A DNA stretch of 51,999 bases from Ruminococcaceae bacterium UBA1404 (GTDB taxonomy: Bacteria; Bacillota; Clostridia; Oscillospirales; Ruminococcaceae). The notes under the pieces are model-generated. The model made no database searches. It saw only the letters and a list, made by a program, of their open reading frames with translations, and was not told where the DNA came from. Position 1 is the stretch's first letter, and every line of letters begins with the position of its first letter. A program made the position numbers and the translations under genes. Below, piece by piece: positions 18,245-26,431 of this stretch. The DNA is taken from NCBI GenBank assembly GCA_002305075.1, contig DBQC01000023.1, positions 1-51,999 on the forward strand. Direction: 5' to 3'.

Positions 18245-18985
18245 TTATATTGCATTGCGCGGTATCCCAAGGGATTTGAAAGCTTTAATGACCTTATCAA
18301 TATGCGAATATCCATTAGAAAGGGAAAAACAGCCATGCCCGGGGAAAAGCCTTTCAACCTCAAGATTCTCAAGGGCCTCAACACTCCGGGCATAATTATG
18401 TAAGTCAGCCCCCGGAATATTCTGCAGGCTGATAAGTCCTCCGTGGGATATCAAATCACCTGCAAACAAAGATTTATATCCGTCTACTTCCGCATAATAG
18501 CATACGCCGCCCATACTGTGGCCGGAACCGTCATATACGATAAATCTTATATTGCCGATAATAAAGCTATCACATGGCCTTACAGGATGGTCCACCCTGC
18601 AGGCCCTGAAGCTGTAATCCTGCGGATAATAACCGGCCCTCCTGGCCATATCCAGTCCAAGTACAAGCTCGTTTGCTTCTTCTATTGATTCGGCCTCCTG
18701 CGCAGGAGCAATGATTGTGCAGCCCAGAAGCTCCTTGAAGAAGGCTGCTCCTCCTGCATGATCCGCATGATGATGGGTTAACAGTATATGGCTGATATCC
18801 CTGTATGACAGGCCGTCATTTTCCATCTCTCTTAAGATACGACTGCTGTCTATGCCTACTCCTGCATCTATCAGCACCTTCGTTCTGCCGCAATCTATAA
18901 GATATACATTGCAGTCGGCTCCGTCAGTCAAACCAAATCCCATATCACCACTTGCTGCAAGGTATATTGAATTACTTATCCTCAT
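18245..18985 (-). CDS. MBL-fold metallo-hydrolase
   Basis: Metallo-beta-lactamase fold hydrolase, 246 residues. The metal motif THHHADHAGG (HxHxDH, His71 to His76) is intact. A further GHSMGGVCYY (His near 167), a GDLISHGG Asp near 194 and a C-terminal FPGHG His complete the glyoxalase-II-like set of ligands. It lies 12 bases downstream of the M20 gene and 17 bases before the PLP-enzyme gene, in the cluster. Likely a hydrolase for a thioester, lactone or phosphoester intermediate; the substrate is unknown. Confidence 0.88.
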   Translation of the reverse strand: MRISNSIYLAASGDMGFGLTDGADCNVYLIDCGRTKVLIDAGVGIDSSRILREMENDGLSYRDISHILLTHHHADHAGGAAFFKELLGCTIIAPAQEAESIEEANELVLGLDMARRAGYYPQDYSFRACRVDHPVRPCDSFIIGNIRFIVYDGSGHSMGGVCYYAEVDGYKSLFAGDLISHGGLISLQNIPGADLHNYARSVEALENLEVERLFPGHGCFSLSNGYSHIDKVIKAFKSLGIPRNAI

Positions 18986-18997
18986 AATGATGCACTC

Positions 18998-20227
18998 CTA
19001 TGAACAATAATCAACAGCCATCCGGTAATATATTTCACTTGCTTTTAATAAGGCTTCAATTTCAACATATTCATCATTAGAATGAGCCTGCTCTATATTG
19101 CCGGGGCCCAGAACGATTGCCGGCTTTCCGGTAACATGCTGGAATAATGCCGCATCGGTCCAAAAAGGAAGTCCAATTGTTTCCGTATCACTTCCCGATA
19201 CATTTGAGATGCTTTCCTTTAAGACAGCTACAGAGGGATTCTTCTCATCCGTATCAAGCACGGGGAACGGATGGTCAATGTCCCCCAGCAGTACGTTTAT
19301 ATCATATGTAAAGGAGTCATTTTCCGCTGACAGCTCCTGCAGTATTGTCCTGATTTCATCCAGCACCCCGGATATACTCTCCTGGGGAATAAGCCTTCTG
19401 TCAAATCGCAGTGTACATAAATCTGGCACTATCGTAGGCCTTGTCCCTCCGTTTATCGTACCTATATTGATTGTCCCGCTTCCTAAAAGCATATGATTTC
19501 TTGAGTCCAATAAAGGAATAAGAGACTTTTTTACCTTTTCTATAAAGCTGCTTGCATAATATATTGCATTCCTGCCAAGCTTAGGTGTGCTGCCGTGAGT
19601 TGCCTTGCCGTAAAAGATAATTTCAACCCACATTACACCCTTATGGGCAATGGCCGGTTTCAACCCCGAAGGCTCACCGATTACTGCAATATCTGCGATA
19701 AAGAGTCCGCTTTTTACTGCCTCCCTCATTCCCGCCGAACCGCTTTCCTCGTCTGCAACGCCAAGGAATATTACCTTTCCGCCAAGCTTCCTTCCTTCCG
19801 TCTTAAGTCTCTTCATCGCAATGCCCATAGCAGCAAGAATTCCCTTGACATCCACTGCGCCTCTCCCGTATAGCCTGCCGTTTTTTACGCAAGGATTAAA
19901 GGCGTTTTTCATATCATATGCAGGAACCGTATCCAGATGGGTGCAAAGAAGCAATGTCCTTCCCGAGGAACCGTCCCCATAGGTGCAATATACATTATAA
20001 CGGCCGCCCGGGACAGACATCAGCCTGGCATCAAGTCCGTATTCTGTGAGCATATCCTTAAGGCATAATGCAACCTCGGTCTCCTTCTTTTCCAGTTCTA
20101 TATACCCGGGTATTCTTATAAGCCGCTGTGCCGCTTCGAGTAATTCATCCTTATATATATTGACCACCCCTTTAGTCAAAGCTGCAATGCCTGTTTTGTA
20201 TCCTTGCCATTGCTTTATAAAAATCAT
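18998..20227 (-). CDS. M20-family amidohydrolase (ArgE/DapE type)
   Basis: Zinc-dependent deacylase or peptidase. Motifs: LCTHLDTVPAYD (His and Asp ligands), GRGAVDVKG (bridging Asp), GVADEESGSAG (catalytic Glu followed by a metal Glu), the dimerisation-domain HGSTPKLGRNA, and C-terminal NIEQAHSNDEYV (His ligand). The full open frame gives 409 residues but its start overlaps the kinase 3' end by 56 bases. The conserved part begins near IYKDELLEAA, so the real start may be a GTG or TTG close to 20165-20180; I leave it open. In this cluster it would remove an acyl or amino-acyl group from an imported conjugate. Confidence 0.9.
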   Translation of the reverse strand: MIFIKQWQGYKTGIAALTKGVVNIYKDELLEAAQRLIRIPGYIELEKKETEVALCLKDMLTEYGLDARLMSVPGGRYNVYCTYGDGSSGRTLLLCTHLDTVPAYDMKNAFNPCVKNGRLYGRGAVDVKGILAAMGIAMKRLKTEGRKLGGKVIFLGVADEESGSAGMREAVKSGLFIADIAVIGEPSGLKPAIAHKGVMWVEIIFYGKATHGSTPKLGRNAIYYASSFIEKVKKSLIPLLDSRNHMLLGSGTINIGTINGGTRPTIVPDLCTLRFDRRLIPQESISGVLDEIRTILQELSAENDSFTYDINVLLGDIDHPFPVLDTDEKNPSVAVLKESISNVSGSDTETIGLPFWTDAALFQHVTGKPAIVLGPGNIEQAHSNDEYVEIEALLKASEIYYRMAVDYCS

Positions 20228-21686
20228 TATAATCCTTCAGAAATCCTTTATATAAGGAGTGGCGCTCCTTCCTGCAGTAAATCCTGTCGCTTATACCAAT
20301 CCTCCTGCCGGCATCAATAATATTTAAACCGCCATTCTCATAGCTGCCGGCCAGGACACATGCGCCAAGAGCAGAAGCGTCAAAGGATTCTAAAACATCT
20401 ATGTCCTTCCCAATAACATCCGCAATTATTTGTCCCCAGACGGGAAGCTTCGCTCCTCCTCCGCCCAGTCTTATATTATTAATCCTTAAGCCCATCTTTT
20501 TGTAAAGCTTGATATTTTCATATATGTTGTAAGCTACGCCTTCAAGTACTGCATGCATTATATCCAGCTTAGTGGAGGAAAGTGACAAGCCCGTAAAACC
20601 GGACCTGTCCTGTGAAGAAAAGTACGGGGAAGCGCTCCCGGTAAGAAACGGAAGGAATATTATACCTCCTGATCCCGGGGGCAGATTGGCCGTTGAAGCT
20701 GCCATATCCCCCATCAGCTTGAAATCCTCCTCATCCATGCGGTCCTTGTTGTTTAGCAGCTTATAGCACCAATTGGCAGCCAGCCCGCCGGAGAAAATTG
20801 TTGCCATGGCATACATAAGATCCTTTGTTACTCCCATATGGTATGTGATCTTACCTGTACCAACCGGGTTTATATCAGGAACCTTTATGCATATCTGTCC
20901 TGAGGTACCAAGGGTTATTGCCAGACATCCGTCCGCCACAGCTCCGGTCCCGATCTGGCTGCAGGCCATATCTGCCGCTCCGCATATGACCGGTGTGCCC
21001 TCGGGCAGACCGGTTATGTCAGATCCTTCCCCGGTAATATAACCTGCCAGGTCGGTACTCTTTATTATAGCCGGGAATATATCTGTACGTATCCCGGCTT
21101 TACTGATCAGGTCATATGACCAGTTTCCGCTCTTATAATCATAGAAATTGGTATTTCCCGCATCGCTTGGGTCGGTATACAGCCTGCCGGTCAGCCTGTA
21201 TCTTACATAATCCTTTGCACATACAAAGGTTGACGTTTTGTCATATATATCGAGCTCCTCTTCCTTAAGCCATAAAAGCTTGGCAGCTATAAAGCAGTCA
21301 TAGGGGTAATTGCCTGAAGCCCTTGCAAAATCCTCCGAAAAATTCTCCGTCAGATATCTGCTCTGCCTGAAGGAGCGGGTATCGGCTACGGTTATACACT
21401 TACGAAGGGGTTTATTATCTGCGTCAAGGAAAACAGGCGAAGACATATGTCCTGAAAATGAAACTGCTTTTATTTGATAATCCTTAAGCCTGCGGCATAT
21501 GTCACGTACCGTATTGCTTACCGCATCAATCCAGTCTTCTGGATCCTGTTCAACCCATCCGGAGTACGGACTTTCGCTTTTATAAGCCTTTGAGCTTAAT
21601 GCAAGCTGTTTGCCGTTTTGATCCGCCGCCATGCATTTAACACTGGTTGTACCGATATCTATGCCAATATAAGCTGATGCCCGCAT
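20172..21686 (-). CDS. FGGY-family carbohydrate kinase (xylulokinase-like)
   Basis: ATP-dependent sugar kinase, 504 residues. N-terminal phosphate-1 loop YIGIDIGTTSVKC at about 6-18 and VEQDPEDW at 45-52. The central CGAADMACSQIGTGAV and LGTSGQ (phosphate-2) lie near 235-260, and the adenosine loop RLGGGGAKLPVWGQIIADV near 410. Overall it resembles XylB and could phosphorylate a ketopentose, deoxy sugar or polyol. It sits between the SIS gene (15 bases upstream) and the M20 gene, which overlaps it. Family certain; substrate not. Confidence 0.92.
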   Translation of the reverse strand: MRASAYIGIDIGTTSVKCMAADQNGKQLALSSKAYKSESPYSGWVEQDPEDWIDAVSNTVRDICRRLKDYQIKAVSFSGHMSSPVFLDADNKPLRKCITVADTRSFRQSRYLTENFSEDFARASGNYPYDCFIAAKLLWLKEEELDIYDKTSTFVCAKDYVRYRLTGRLYTDPSDAGNTNFYDYKSGNWSYDLISKAGIRTDIFPAIIKSTDLAGYITGEGSDITGLPEGTPVICGAADMACSQIGTGAVADGCLAITLGTSGQICIKVPDINPVGTGKITYHMGVTKDLMYAMATIFSGGLAANWCYKLLNNKDRMDEEDFKLMGDMAASTANLPPGSGGIIFLPFLTGSASPYFSSQDRSGFTGLSLSSTKLDIMHAVLEGVAYNIYENIKLYKKMGLRINNIRLGGGGAKLPVWGQIIADVIGKDIDVLESFDASALGACVLAGSYENGGLNIIDAGRRIGISDRIYCRKERHSLYKGFLKDYNDFYKAMARIQNRHCSFD

Positions 21687-21701
21687 ACATATCCTCCTTG
21701 T

Positions 21702-22433
21702 CTATAGCAGCTTAATTCGGTCCTTATATTCATCAATATACATTTTGTTTTTATCCTGTCCTCCCGAAATGTTTCCGCTTGTAAAATACTTTGGCGCAAC
21801 GCCCTGCTTTACAAGCTCCTCTGCAAGCTGACAAATAAGCAAATTCCAGATAAAGGCATTAATTACGGTAGAACCTGCTGCAATATTGCCCTGTTTGTCA
21901 TCCAGCTTAACCAGCGCATCTCCGTGGGGAATGTGGGTATTAATAAAATAGTCCGCTGCCTCATAAAGCTTTTTGCCTGAGCTGTGGAAGGAGGGCTCCT
22001 CATTATAAAGCAAGGATGTTACTGCAACTGTTTTCAGTCCCTTCTCTTTGGCACAATTTATCATTTCAATGGGGCAGCCGTTTAAACCTGATGTGGAGAA
22101 AACAAACATAATTTCATTTTCTTTGAGCTGGTATCTTTCAATTATATATCGCGCATAGGCTTCCATTTTCTCGACCTTTGAGCTCTTAACCGCCCCTTCA
22201 TGCAGCATTACAGCAGAGTCAAGTATAGGATTAACCTGCACAAGTCCGCCTGCACGATAAAAGGCCTCCTCTGCCATGATGTGGGAATGGCCGCAGCCGA
22301 ATATATGTATAAGGCCGTCCATTTTAATAGTATCAGCCATTAAACCTGCCACCTTATGAATTGTCTCCATCTCATCATTAATGATACTTTGCTGTATCTC
22401 CAGTATTTTATTATAGTAATCTAAGTATAGCAT
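21702..22433 (-). CDS. SIS-domain sugar-phosphate isomerase-like protein
   Basis: Single SIS domain, 243 residues from the ATG at 22433, which has AAGGAGAG 8 bases upstream; a longer frame to 22469 starts inside the permease gene and lacks such a site. The phosphosugar pocket shows HIFGCGHSHIMAEEAFYRAGG at about 40-60 and FSTSGLNG near 114-121. It ends with SGNISGGQDKNKMYIDEY. It resembles the UPF0309 family of uncharacterised sugar isomerases and deglycases. Placed between the ABC permeases and the kinase, it probably isomerises or deglycosylates the imported sugar or its phosphate. Confidence 0.85.
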   Translation of the reverse strand: MLYLDYYNKILEIQQSIINDEMETIHKVAGLMADTIKMDGLIHIFGCGHSHIMAEEAFYRAGGLVQVNPILDSAVMLHEGAVKSSKVEKMEAYARYIIERYQLKENEIMFVFSTSGLNGCPIEMINCAKEKGLKTVAVTSLLYNEEPSFHSSGKKLYEAADYFINTHIPHGDALVKLDDKQGNIAAGSTVINAFIWNLLICQLAEELVKQGVAPKYFTSGNISGGQDKNKMYIDEYKDRIKLL

Positions 22434-22452
22434 CTTAAGTCTCTCCTTGTAA

Positions 22453-23274
22453 TTATTCTTTAACCGCACCTTCGGTTAATCCGCTGATAAAATACTTTCC
22501 GATAAATGTGAATGCAACAAGTATCGGTAAAATAGTAAGTACAGCCCCGGCTGTCGTATGTCCCCATCTTACCGTATACTGGCCCATAATAGCATGAAGA
22601 GCTACCGGAAGAGTTTTGTTTACCTCCGAAGACACCAGAATTGATGCAAAGGTATACTCTGTCCATGAGGATATAAAGGAATATATAACAATTGTTGCAA
22701 TACCGGGCTTTAATATAGGTATTATAATTTTATAAAGCACTGCCATTTTACCGGCACCGTCAATTGCTGCAGACTCATCCAGCGATATTGGTATTGCTTT
22801 AAAAAAGCCTCTCATCAGCCATACGCAAAACGGAGCCGCAAAGGTTACATTCATAATTATCAAGGCCAGGGGAGAATCAATAAGTTTCACCTTAACCATT
22901 ACGTTATACACAGGCACCACCAGAAGTATGCTCGGAAAAATGTATGTGATGAGAATAATTCTCTCAAACAGGGATCTGCCTTTAAAATCAAACCTGTACA
23001 GAGCATAGCTTGCAAGCAGTACTATAATTAAGCATATAATCATCGTTCCTACGGCAACTATAATGCTTGCCCTCAAAGCCGATAGATAATTGGTTATTCC
23101 TATCAATTCCTTATAATGTATCAGAGTCCATTTGACAGGCCATAAATCGGGCACCAATATGGTATCCCCCGACTTAAAGGATGATATAAGTATCCAGTAA
23201 AACGGAAAAATTATTAAGATTGTAAGCAATAAACATATTATTATCTTTAATGCTTTTGCTAAAAGCTTTTTCAT
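22453..23274 (-). CDS. Sugar ABC transporter permease (MalG/UgpE type)
   Basis: Inner-membrane permease, 273 residues with six predicted helices, the first at about 8-30. The cytoplasmic EAA loop reads DESAAIDGAGKMAVLYKIII near 185-204 and contacts an ATPase not encoded in this cluster; carbohydrate-uptake systems in Clostridia often share one MsmX-like ATPase. It lies 11 bases after the MalF-type permease. A ribosome site with GGAGCAT-like sequence precedes the start. Confidence 0.93.
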   Translation of the reverse strand: MKKLLAKALKIIICLLLTILIIFPFYWILISSFKSGDTILVPDLWPVKWTLIHYKELIGITNYLSALRASIIVAVGTMIICLIIVLLASYALYRFDFKGRSLFERIILITYIFPSILLVVPVYNVMVKVKLIDSPLALIIMNVTFAAPFCVWLMRGFFKAIPISLDESAAIDGAGKMAVLYKIIIPILKPGIATIVIYSFISSWTEYTFASILVSSEVNKTLPVALHAIMGQYTVRWGHTTAGAVLTILPILVAFTFIGKYFISGLTEGAVKE

Positions 23275-23285
23275 ACCTATGCTCC

Positions 23286-24185
23286 TTATTCTTCTTTTGG
23301 CTTTGTTGCCCTTATCATAATTATGGCAAAGACTAACAGGATAAGCGACGTAAGGACGGAAGCAGCGGAGGTTCTTCCGATTTTAAAGCTCTTAAAGGCT
23401 CCGCGGTATATGTAAATAGGTACGGTGGTTGTTGTATCCAGCGGGCCTCCGCTTGTCAAAGTCCATATAATATCAAAAATATTGAAGCACCACAGCGTAC
23501 CTACAACACCCAGTGCAAAGGTTATATTGGACAGGCCGGGCAGTGTAATATGCAGGAATTTTCTCAATCCTCCGGCTCCGTCAACTGAAGCGCTCTCGTA
23601 CAGCTCCTTAGGTATTGTAGCAAGCCCTGCCAGCAGAATAACTGCCGTAAACGGGAACCAATGCCATACATTAATGAATATAAGAGTCAGCATGGAGCCT
23701 TTTCCGCCTATCAGATTAAGCGGCTTTGAAATCAAGTTAAGGCTCATAAGCATTTTATTTAATATCCCGTAGGATCCGTTGAATATCCATTGCCACATGA
23801 TGCCGACTACAATAGTAGGTATGATCCACGGGATGATCATCCAATTTTTTGCTATCTTTTGTATTCTTTTATTACCCCTTACCAATAAAGCAACTGAAAA
23901 GCCAAGTATTGTCTGCAGGATGGTGCAGCCCACTACCCATATAAGACTTTTACCCCATGATTTCCAGTATGCAGCATCTGTAAGTACACTTTTATAATTC
24001 GCTAAACCGACATTTTCTCCTTTGGTACCTACATATGTCGTATTCTTAAAGCTTTCCAGAATAACATTTATTACCGGTATAAATATAGTTAAAATAAGCC
24101 ATAAAACCAGGGGAGCAATCAGCAGATAGGGAAGTATACTAAACCTTCTTCCCGCCTTATGCTTAACCAAGTTCATGCAAAACAC
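23286..24185 (-). CDS. Sugar ABC transporter permease (MalF/UgpA type)
   Basis: Inner-membrane permease, 299 residues, partner of the MalG-type protein encoded downstream. Six helices are visible (first at about 19-41), and the EAA loop reads YESASVDGAGGLRKFLHITL near 215-234. A strong ribosome site (AAGGAGGTG) precedes the ATG. It follows the 3' half of the solute-binding protein gene after a stem-loop at 24210-24242. Substrate probably an oligosaccharide or glycoconjugate. Confidence 0.93.
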   Translation of the reverse strand: MFCMNLVKHKAGRRFSILPYLLIAPLVLWLILTIFIPVINVILESFKNTTYVGTKGENVGLANYKSVLTDAAYWKSWGKSLIWVVGCTILQTILGFSVALLVRGNKRIQKIAKNWMIIPWIIPTIVVGIMWQWIFNGSYGILNKMLMSLNLISKPLNLIGGKGSMLTLIFINVWHWFPFTAVILLAGLATIPKELYESASVDGAGGLRKFLHITLPGLSNITFALGVVGTLWCFNIFDIIWTLTSGGPLDTTTTVPIYIYRGAFKSFKIGRTSAASVLTSLILLVFAIIMIRATKPKEE

Positions 24186-24209
24186 CTCCTTGGAGCTTAC
24201 AGCCGGCTT

Positions 24210-24242
24210 ATATAAGGGAGTGTCGCCCGCACTCCCTTATAT
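24210..24242 (-). promoter_or_regulatory. Stem-loop between binding-protein and permease genes
   Basis: A perfect 13-base inverted repeat (24210-24222 ATATAAGGGAGTG and 24230-24242) with a 7-base loop. There is no T-run on the minus strand after it, so it is more likely a 3'-end-stabilising or attenuating stem-loop, like that after malE in other bacteria, than a full terminator. It would give more binding protein than permease. Confidence 0.7.
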
Positions 24243-24255
24243 AGCAGCTTTATTA

Positions 24256-24940
24256 CTATTGATTTATAGCCTTTTGCATCTCGCTTTCTCCCCAGGCTAC
24301 GGCATCAGCAGCTGATAGATTATTGACTGTCATCTGGTGCAGTGTCTGTGCCAGCAGGTTGGGGCCTGTTATCTTGCCGATATCCATACATACGCCGTCG
24401 GTAAATCCGAATAAGCATCCTCCCGATGTTGCCTCAAGCAGGGTCTCAACCTGGGATGGATACTTCTGAAGCACCGCATCACTCTTATACAAATCGGATT
24501 CGGCACCCGTTACTGTTAACGGAACGAATAATCCGGGCTCGGCATTCAGGAAATCACCGTATACGGAAGGATCCATGAGCCATTTGAAGAATACTGCAGC
24601 TGCATCCTTCTTAGCCTGGTCTTTAGTCAACAGCATAAATCCGTTTGAGTAGAATATACTCTTTGATTCATGACTGGAGTCAAGCGGAGGCATAAGTACG
24701 CTTCCCAGATTCTCCGGAGCAACACCTGATTCTGATTCAAAGGTTGCAAGATACTGACCCTTTTCGATTGCCATTGCAACCTTGCCGCTGTTAAGAAGCG
24801 CCTGAGGCTCTCCCCATGTATATGTATTGGAATCTTCAGGTGAATACTTCAGAAGCTCATAGTATGTTTCATAAGCCTTGACTGTACCTTCATTGTTAAA
24901 GGTAATCTTACTTCCTTTGTTGCGGATATAACCTGTTCCC
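24256..24940 (-). pseudogene. Solute-binding protein, 3' half only
   Basis: C-terminal half of an extracellular sugar-binding protein (family 1). The open frame from about 24,940 reads GTGYIRNKGSKITFNNEG, then WGEPQALLNSGKVAMAIEKG, ending AWGESEMQKAINQ. About 228 of an expected roughly 430 residues are left. The signal peptide and first lobe are missing because the sequence runs straight into a TIM-barrel gene in a different frame. Its place just before the two permease genes is where the binding protein should be. Either the genome carries a deletion or the assembly skipped about 1 kb or more. Confidence 0.85.
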
Positions 24941-25361
24941 AGGCATCCTCTCTTGTTATCAGGTTGTACAACGGGGGATCATAATAACCGTCGCCCACCA
25001 GTGTTGTTACATCGTCACAGTTAAGCTCCTGTGCCCAGTCGATTGCCTTCTTAAATCTTGCAATACCTCTCTCACGGTCAAACCAGCGATAGGAAACAAA
25101 GGTTGTATGGCACCCGATTGAAGAAAATACAAGCCCTGTCTCCTCCATTGCCTTTTTAATCTTTGCAACCTCTTCGTCATGATTCTCCGGGCGGATTTCC
25201 TCAAGCTTCGGATATACAACATCAAATCCGTCATAGCCATATGAAGCAATTCGTCTGATGCACCAATCCAATGGCTTGTCTCCCCATGAGTTCCATGCAG
25301 GTCCGCAGTTATCCAGTCTGCCCCATGGCATATTGGGCCAGATTTCAAATGACATCTTCAT
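24849..25361 (-). pseudogene. Sugar-phosphate isomerase/epimerase (AP endonuclease 2 TIM barrel), 5' half
   Basis: N-terminal half of a xylose-isomerase-like TIM barrel. Family-type features over the first 145 residues: SFEIWPNMPWGRL, SYGYDGFDVVYPKLEEIRP (strand with acidic residues), SSIGCHTTFVSYRW and WAQELNCDDVTTLVGDGYY. At DAWEQVISATKE the sequence crosses into the solute-binding protein gene, and the frame then runs through foreign sequence to a stop at 24849. A family member is usually 270-300 residues, so the second half, with several metal ligands, is gone. The ATG at 25361 has an AGGAGG ribosome site. Confidence 0.85.
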
Positions 25362-25417
25362 AATGATTCCTCCTTGTATTTTTAGGTTTTCAAGCTGTCT
25401 TTCTTTATATATTTTAT

Positions 25418-26152
25418 TTAAATATTCAGCTCTATCTCAAATTTGTACCTGTCGCTTCTGTAAACGGATTCTACATATTCAACGGGATTATTATTATTAT
25501 CAAATGTGGTTCGCTTAATGAAAAATATAGGACTGTTGTTATGTATCTCGAGTAATTTGCTGTCATCGCCGTTGCAGACTGACACTTCAATGGATTGTTT
25601 GGCTGTTGCCAGTGTCAGGTTGCATTTTTTACGAAGTATTTCATATAGGGATTGGTTTTCCAAATTCTCTTCAAGTATCGGATGGCATATATCGTAATTC
25701 AAATATGCTGTTTCAGTTGCCATCGGCTCACCGTCTGCGAGCCTTAATCTCTTTACATATATTATCTTGTCATCGCTGCCAAGCTTAAGGATTTGCATGA
25801 TATCTTCGGATGGCTTTTCAACAGATATGGTTACGGTTTTACTTCCCGGCTTCATACCCCTGCTAAGCATGTCATTAGAAAAGCTGGTCAGTCTGGTAAG
25901 GGGTTGTGCAATCTTCGGAACAGATACAAATGTACCAACTCCTTTTGTCTTGCAGACAAGGCCTTCATTCATAAGTGAGTCCATAGCCTGTTTGACAGTC
26001 ATACGGCTTATTTTCAAATATTCGCTTAGTTCCCTTTCGGATGGCAGACTGTCATTGGGTTTTAATATACCTTTACGTATATTTTCCTTGATCTGCTCCT
26101 TAATCTGATAATAAACCGGGATTGCACTGCTTTTATCAATGTTGATATTCAT
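25418..26152 (-). CDS. GntR/HutC-family transcriptional regulator
   Basis: First gene of the catabolic cluster, 244 residues. Winged HTH at about 10-75 (PVYYQIKEQIKENI, LPSERELSEYLKISRMTVKQ) and a UTRA effector domain at about 95-240, which binds sugar phosphates or related small molecules in the HutC branch. The promoter at 26201-26229 and a perfect palindrome at 26169-26184 lie directly upstream, so it almost certainly represses itself and the genes behind it until the effector appears. The ATG at 26152 has GAGGTGA 5 bases upstream. The effector is unknown. Confidence 0.94.
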   Translation of the reverse strand: MNINIDKSSAIPVYYQIKEQIKENIRKGILKPNDSLPSERELSEYLKISRMTVKQAMDSLMNEGLVCKTKGVGTFVSVPKIAQPLTRLTSFSNDMLSRGMKPGSKTVTISVEKPSEDIMQILKLGSDDKIIYVKRLRLADGEPMATETAYLNYDICHPILEENLENQSLYEILRKKCNLTLATAKQSIEVSVCNGDDSKLLEIHNNSPIFFIKRTTFDNNNNPVEYVESVYRSDRYKFEIELNI

Positions 26153-26168
26153 ATACTCACCTCTTTCC

Positions 26169-26184
26169 AGTGGTATAGACCACT
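26169..26184. promoter_or_regulatory. GntR/HutC-type operator palindrome
   Basis: AGTGGTATAGACCACT, arms AGTGGT and ACCACT with a 4-base centre. This closely matches the TGGTCTAGACCA-type sites bound by HutC/NagR-like regulators. It lies about 10 to 25 bases downstream of the predicted start of transcription, a typical roadblock position. Confidence 0.82.
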
Positions 26185-26200
26185 AATCATCTATAGGTAT

Positions 26201-26229
26201 ATTCTACTCCTAACCAGAATGTATGTCAA
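26201..26229 (-). promoter_or_regulatory. Sigma-A promoter of the GntR catabolic cluster
   Basis: On the minus strand: -35 TTGACA (26224-26229), a 17-base spacer, and -10 TAGAAT (26201-26206). A near-consensus vegetative promoter, with the operator just downstream. Confidence 0.85.
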
Positions 26230-26250
26230 TACCTTTTTTGGTCATATATA

Positions 26251-26298
26251 AAAAAAAATATAGCAACAATGTTTGCTCTATAAACATTGTTGCTATAT
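26251..26298 (-). terminator. Terminator of valS
   Basis: Perfect 17-base arms 26258-26274 and 26282-26298 with a 7-base loop. On the minus strand the hairpin is followed by eight T (26251-26257 and on, A on the plus strand). It separates valS from the GntR promoter. Confidence 0.9.
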
Positions 26299-26431
26299 GT
26301 CAATTCACTGAAGACGTTCCATGCCCTATGTTACCTGCTCATTCTTAGCGTCACGGGAATGAGCAGCCTGTTCATCCGGTTATATAGAAGCCCTTTAAAT
26401 AAGCATGCCGTTCACATCTTTCATATATGCC
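26299..26431. other. Short gap downstream of valS
   Basis: Contains a second inverted repeat, CTGCTCATTC / GAATGAGCAG (about 26336-26370, 12-base loop), with no T-run on the minus strand. Nothing else recognisable. Confidence 0.5.
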
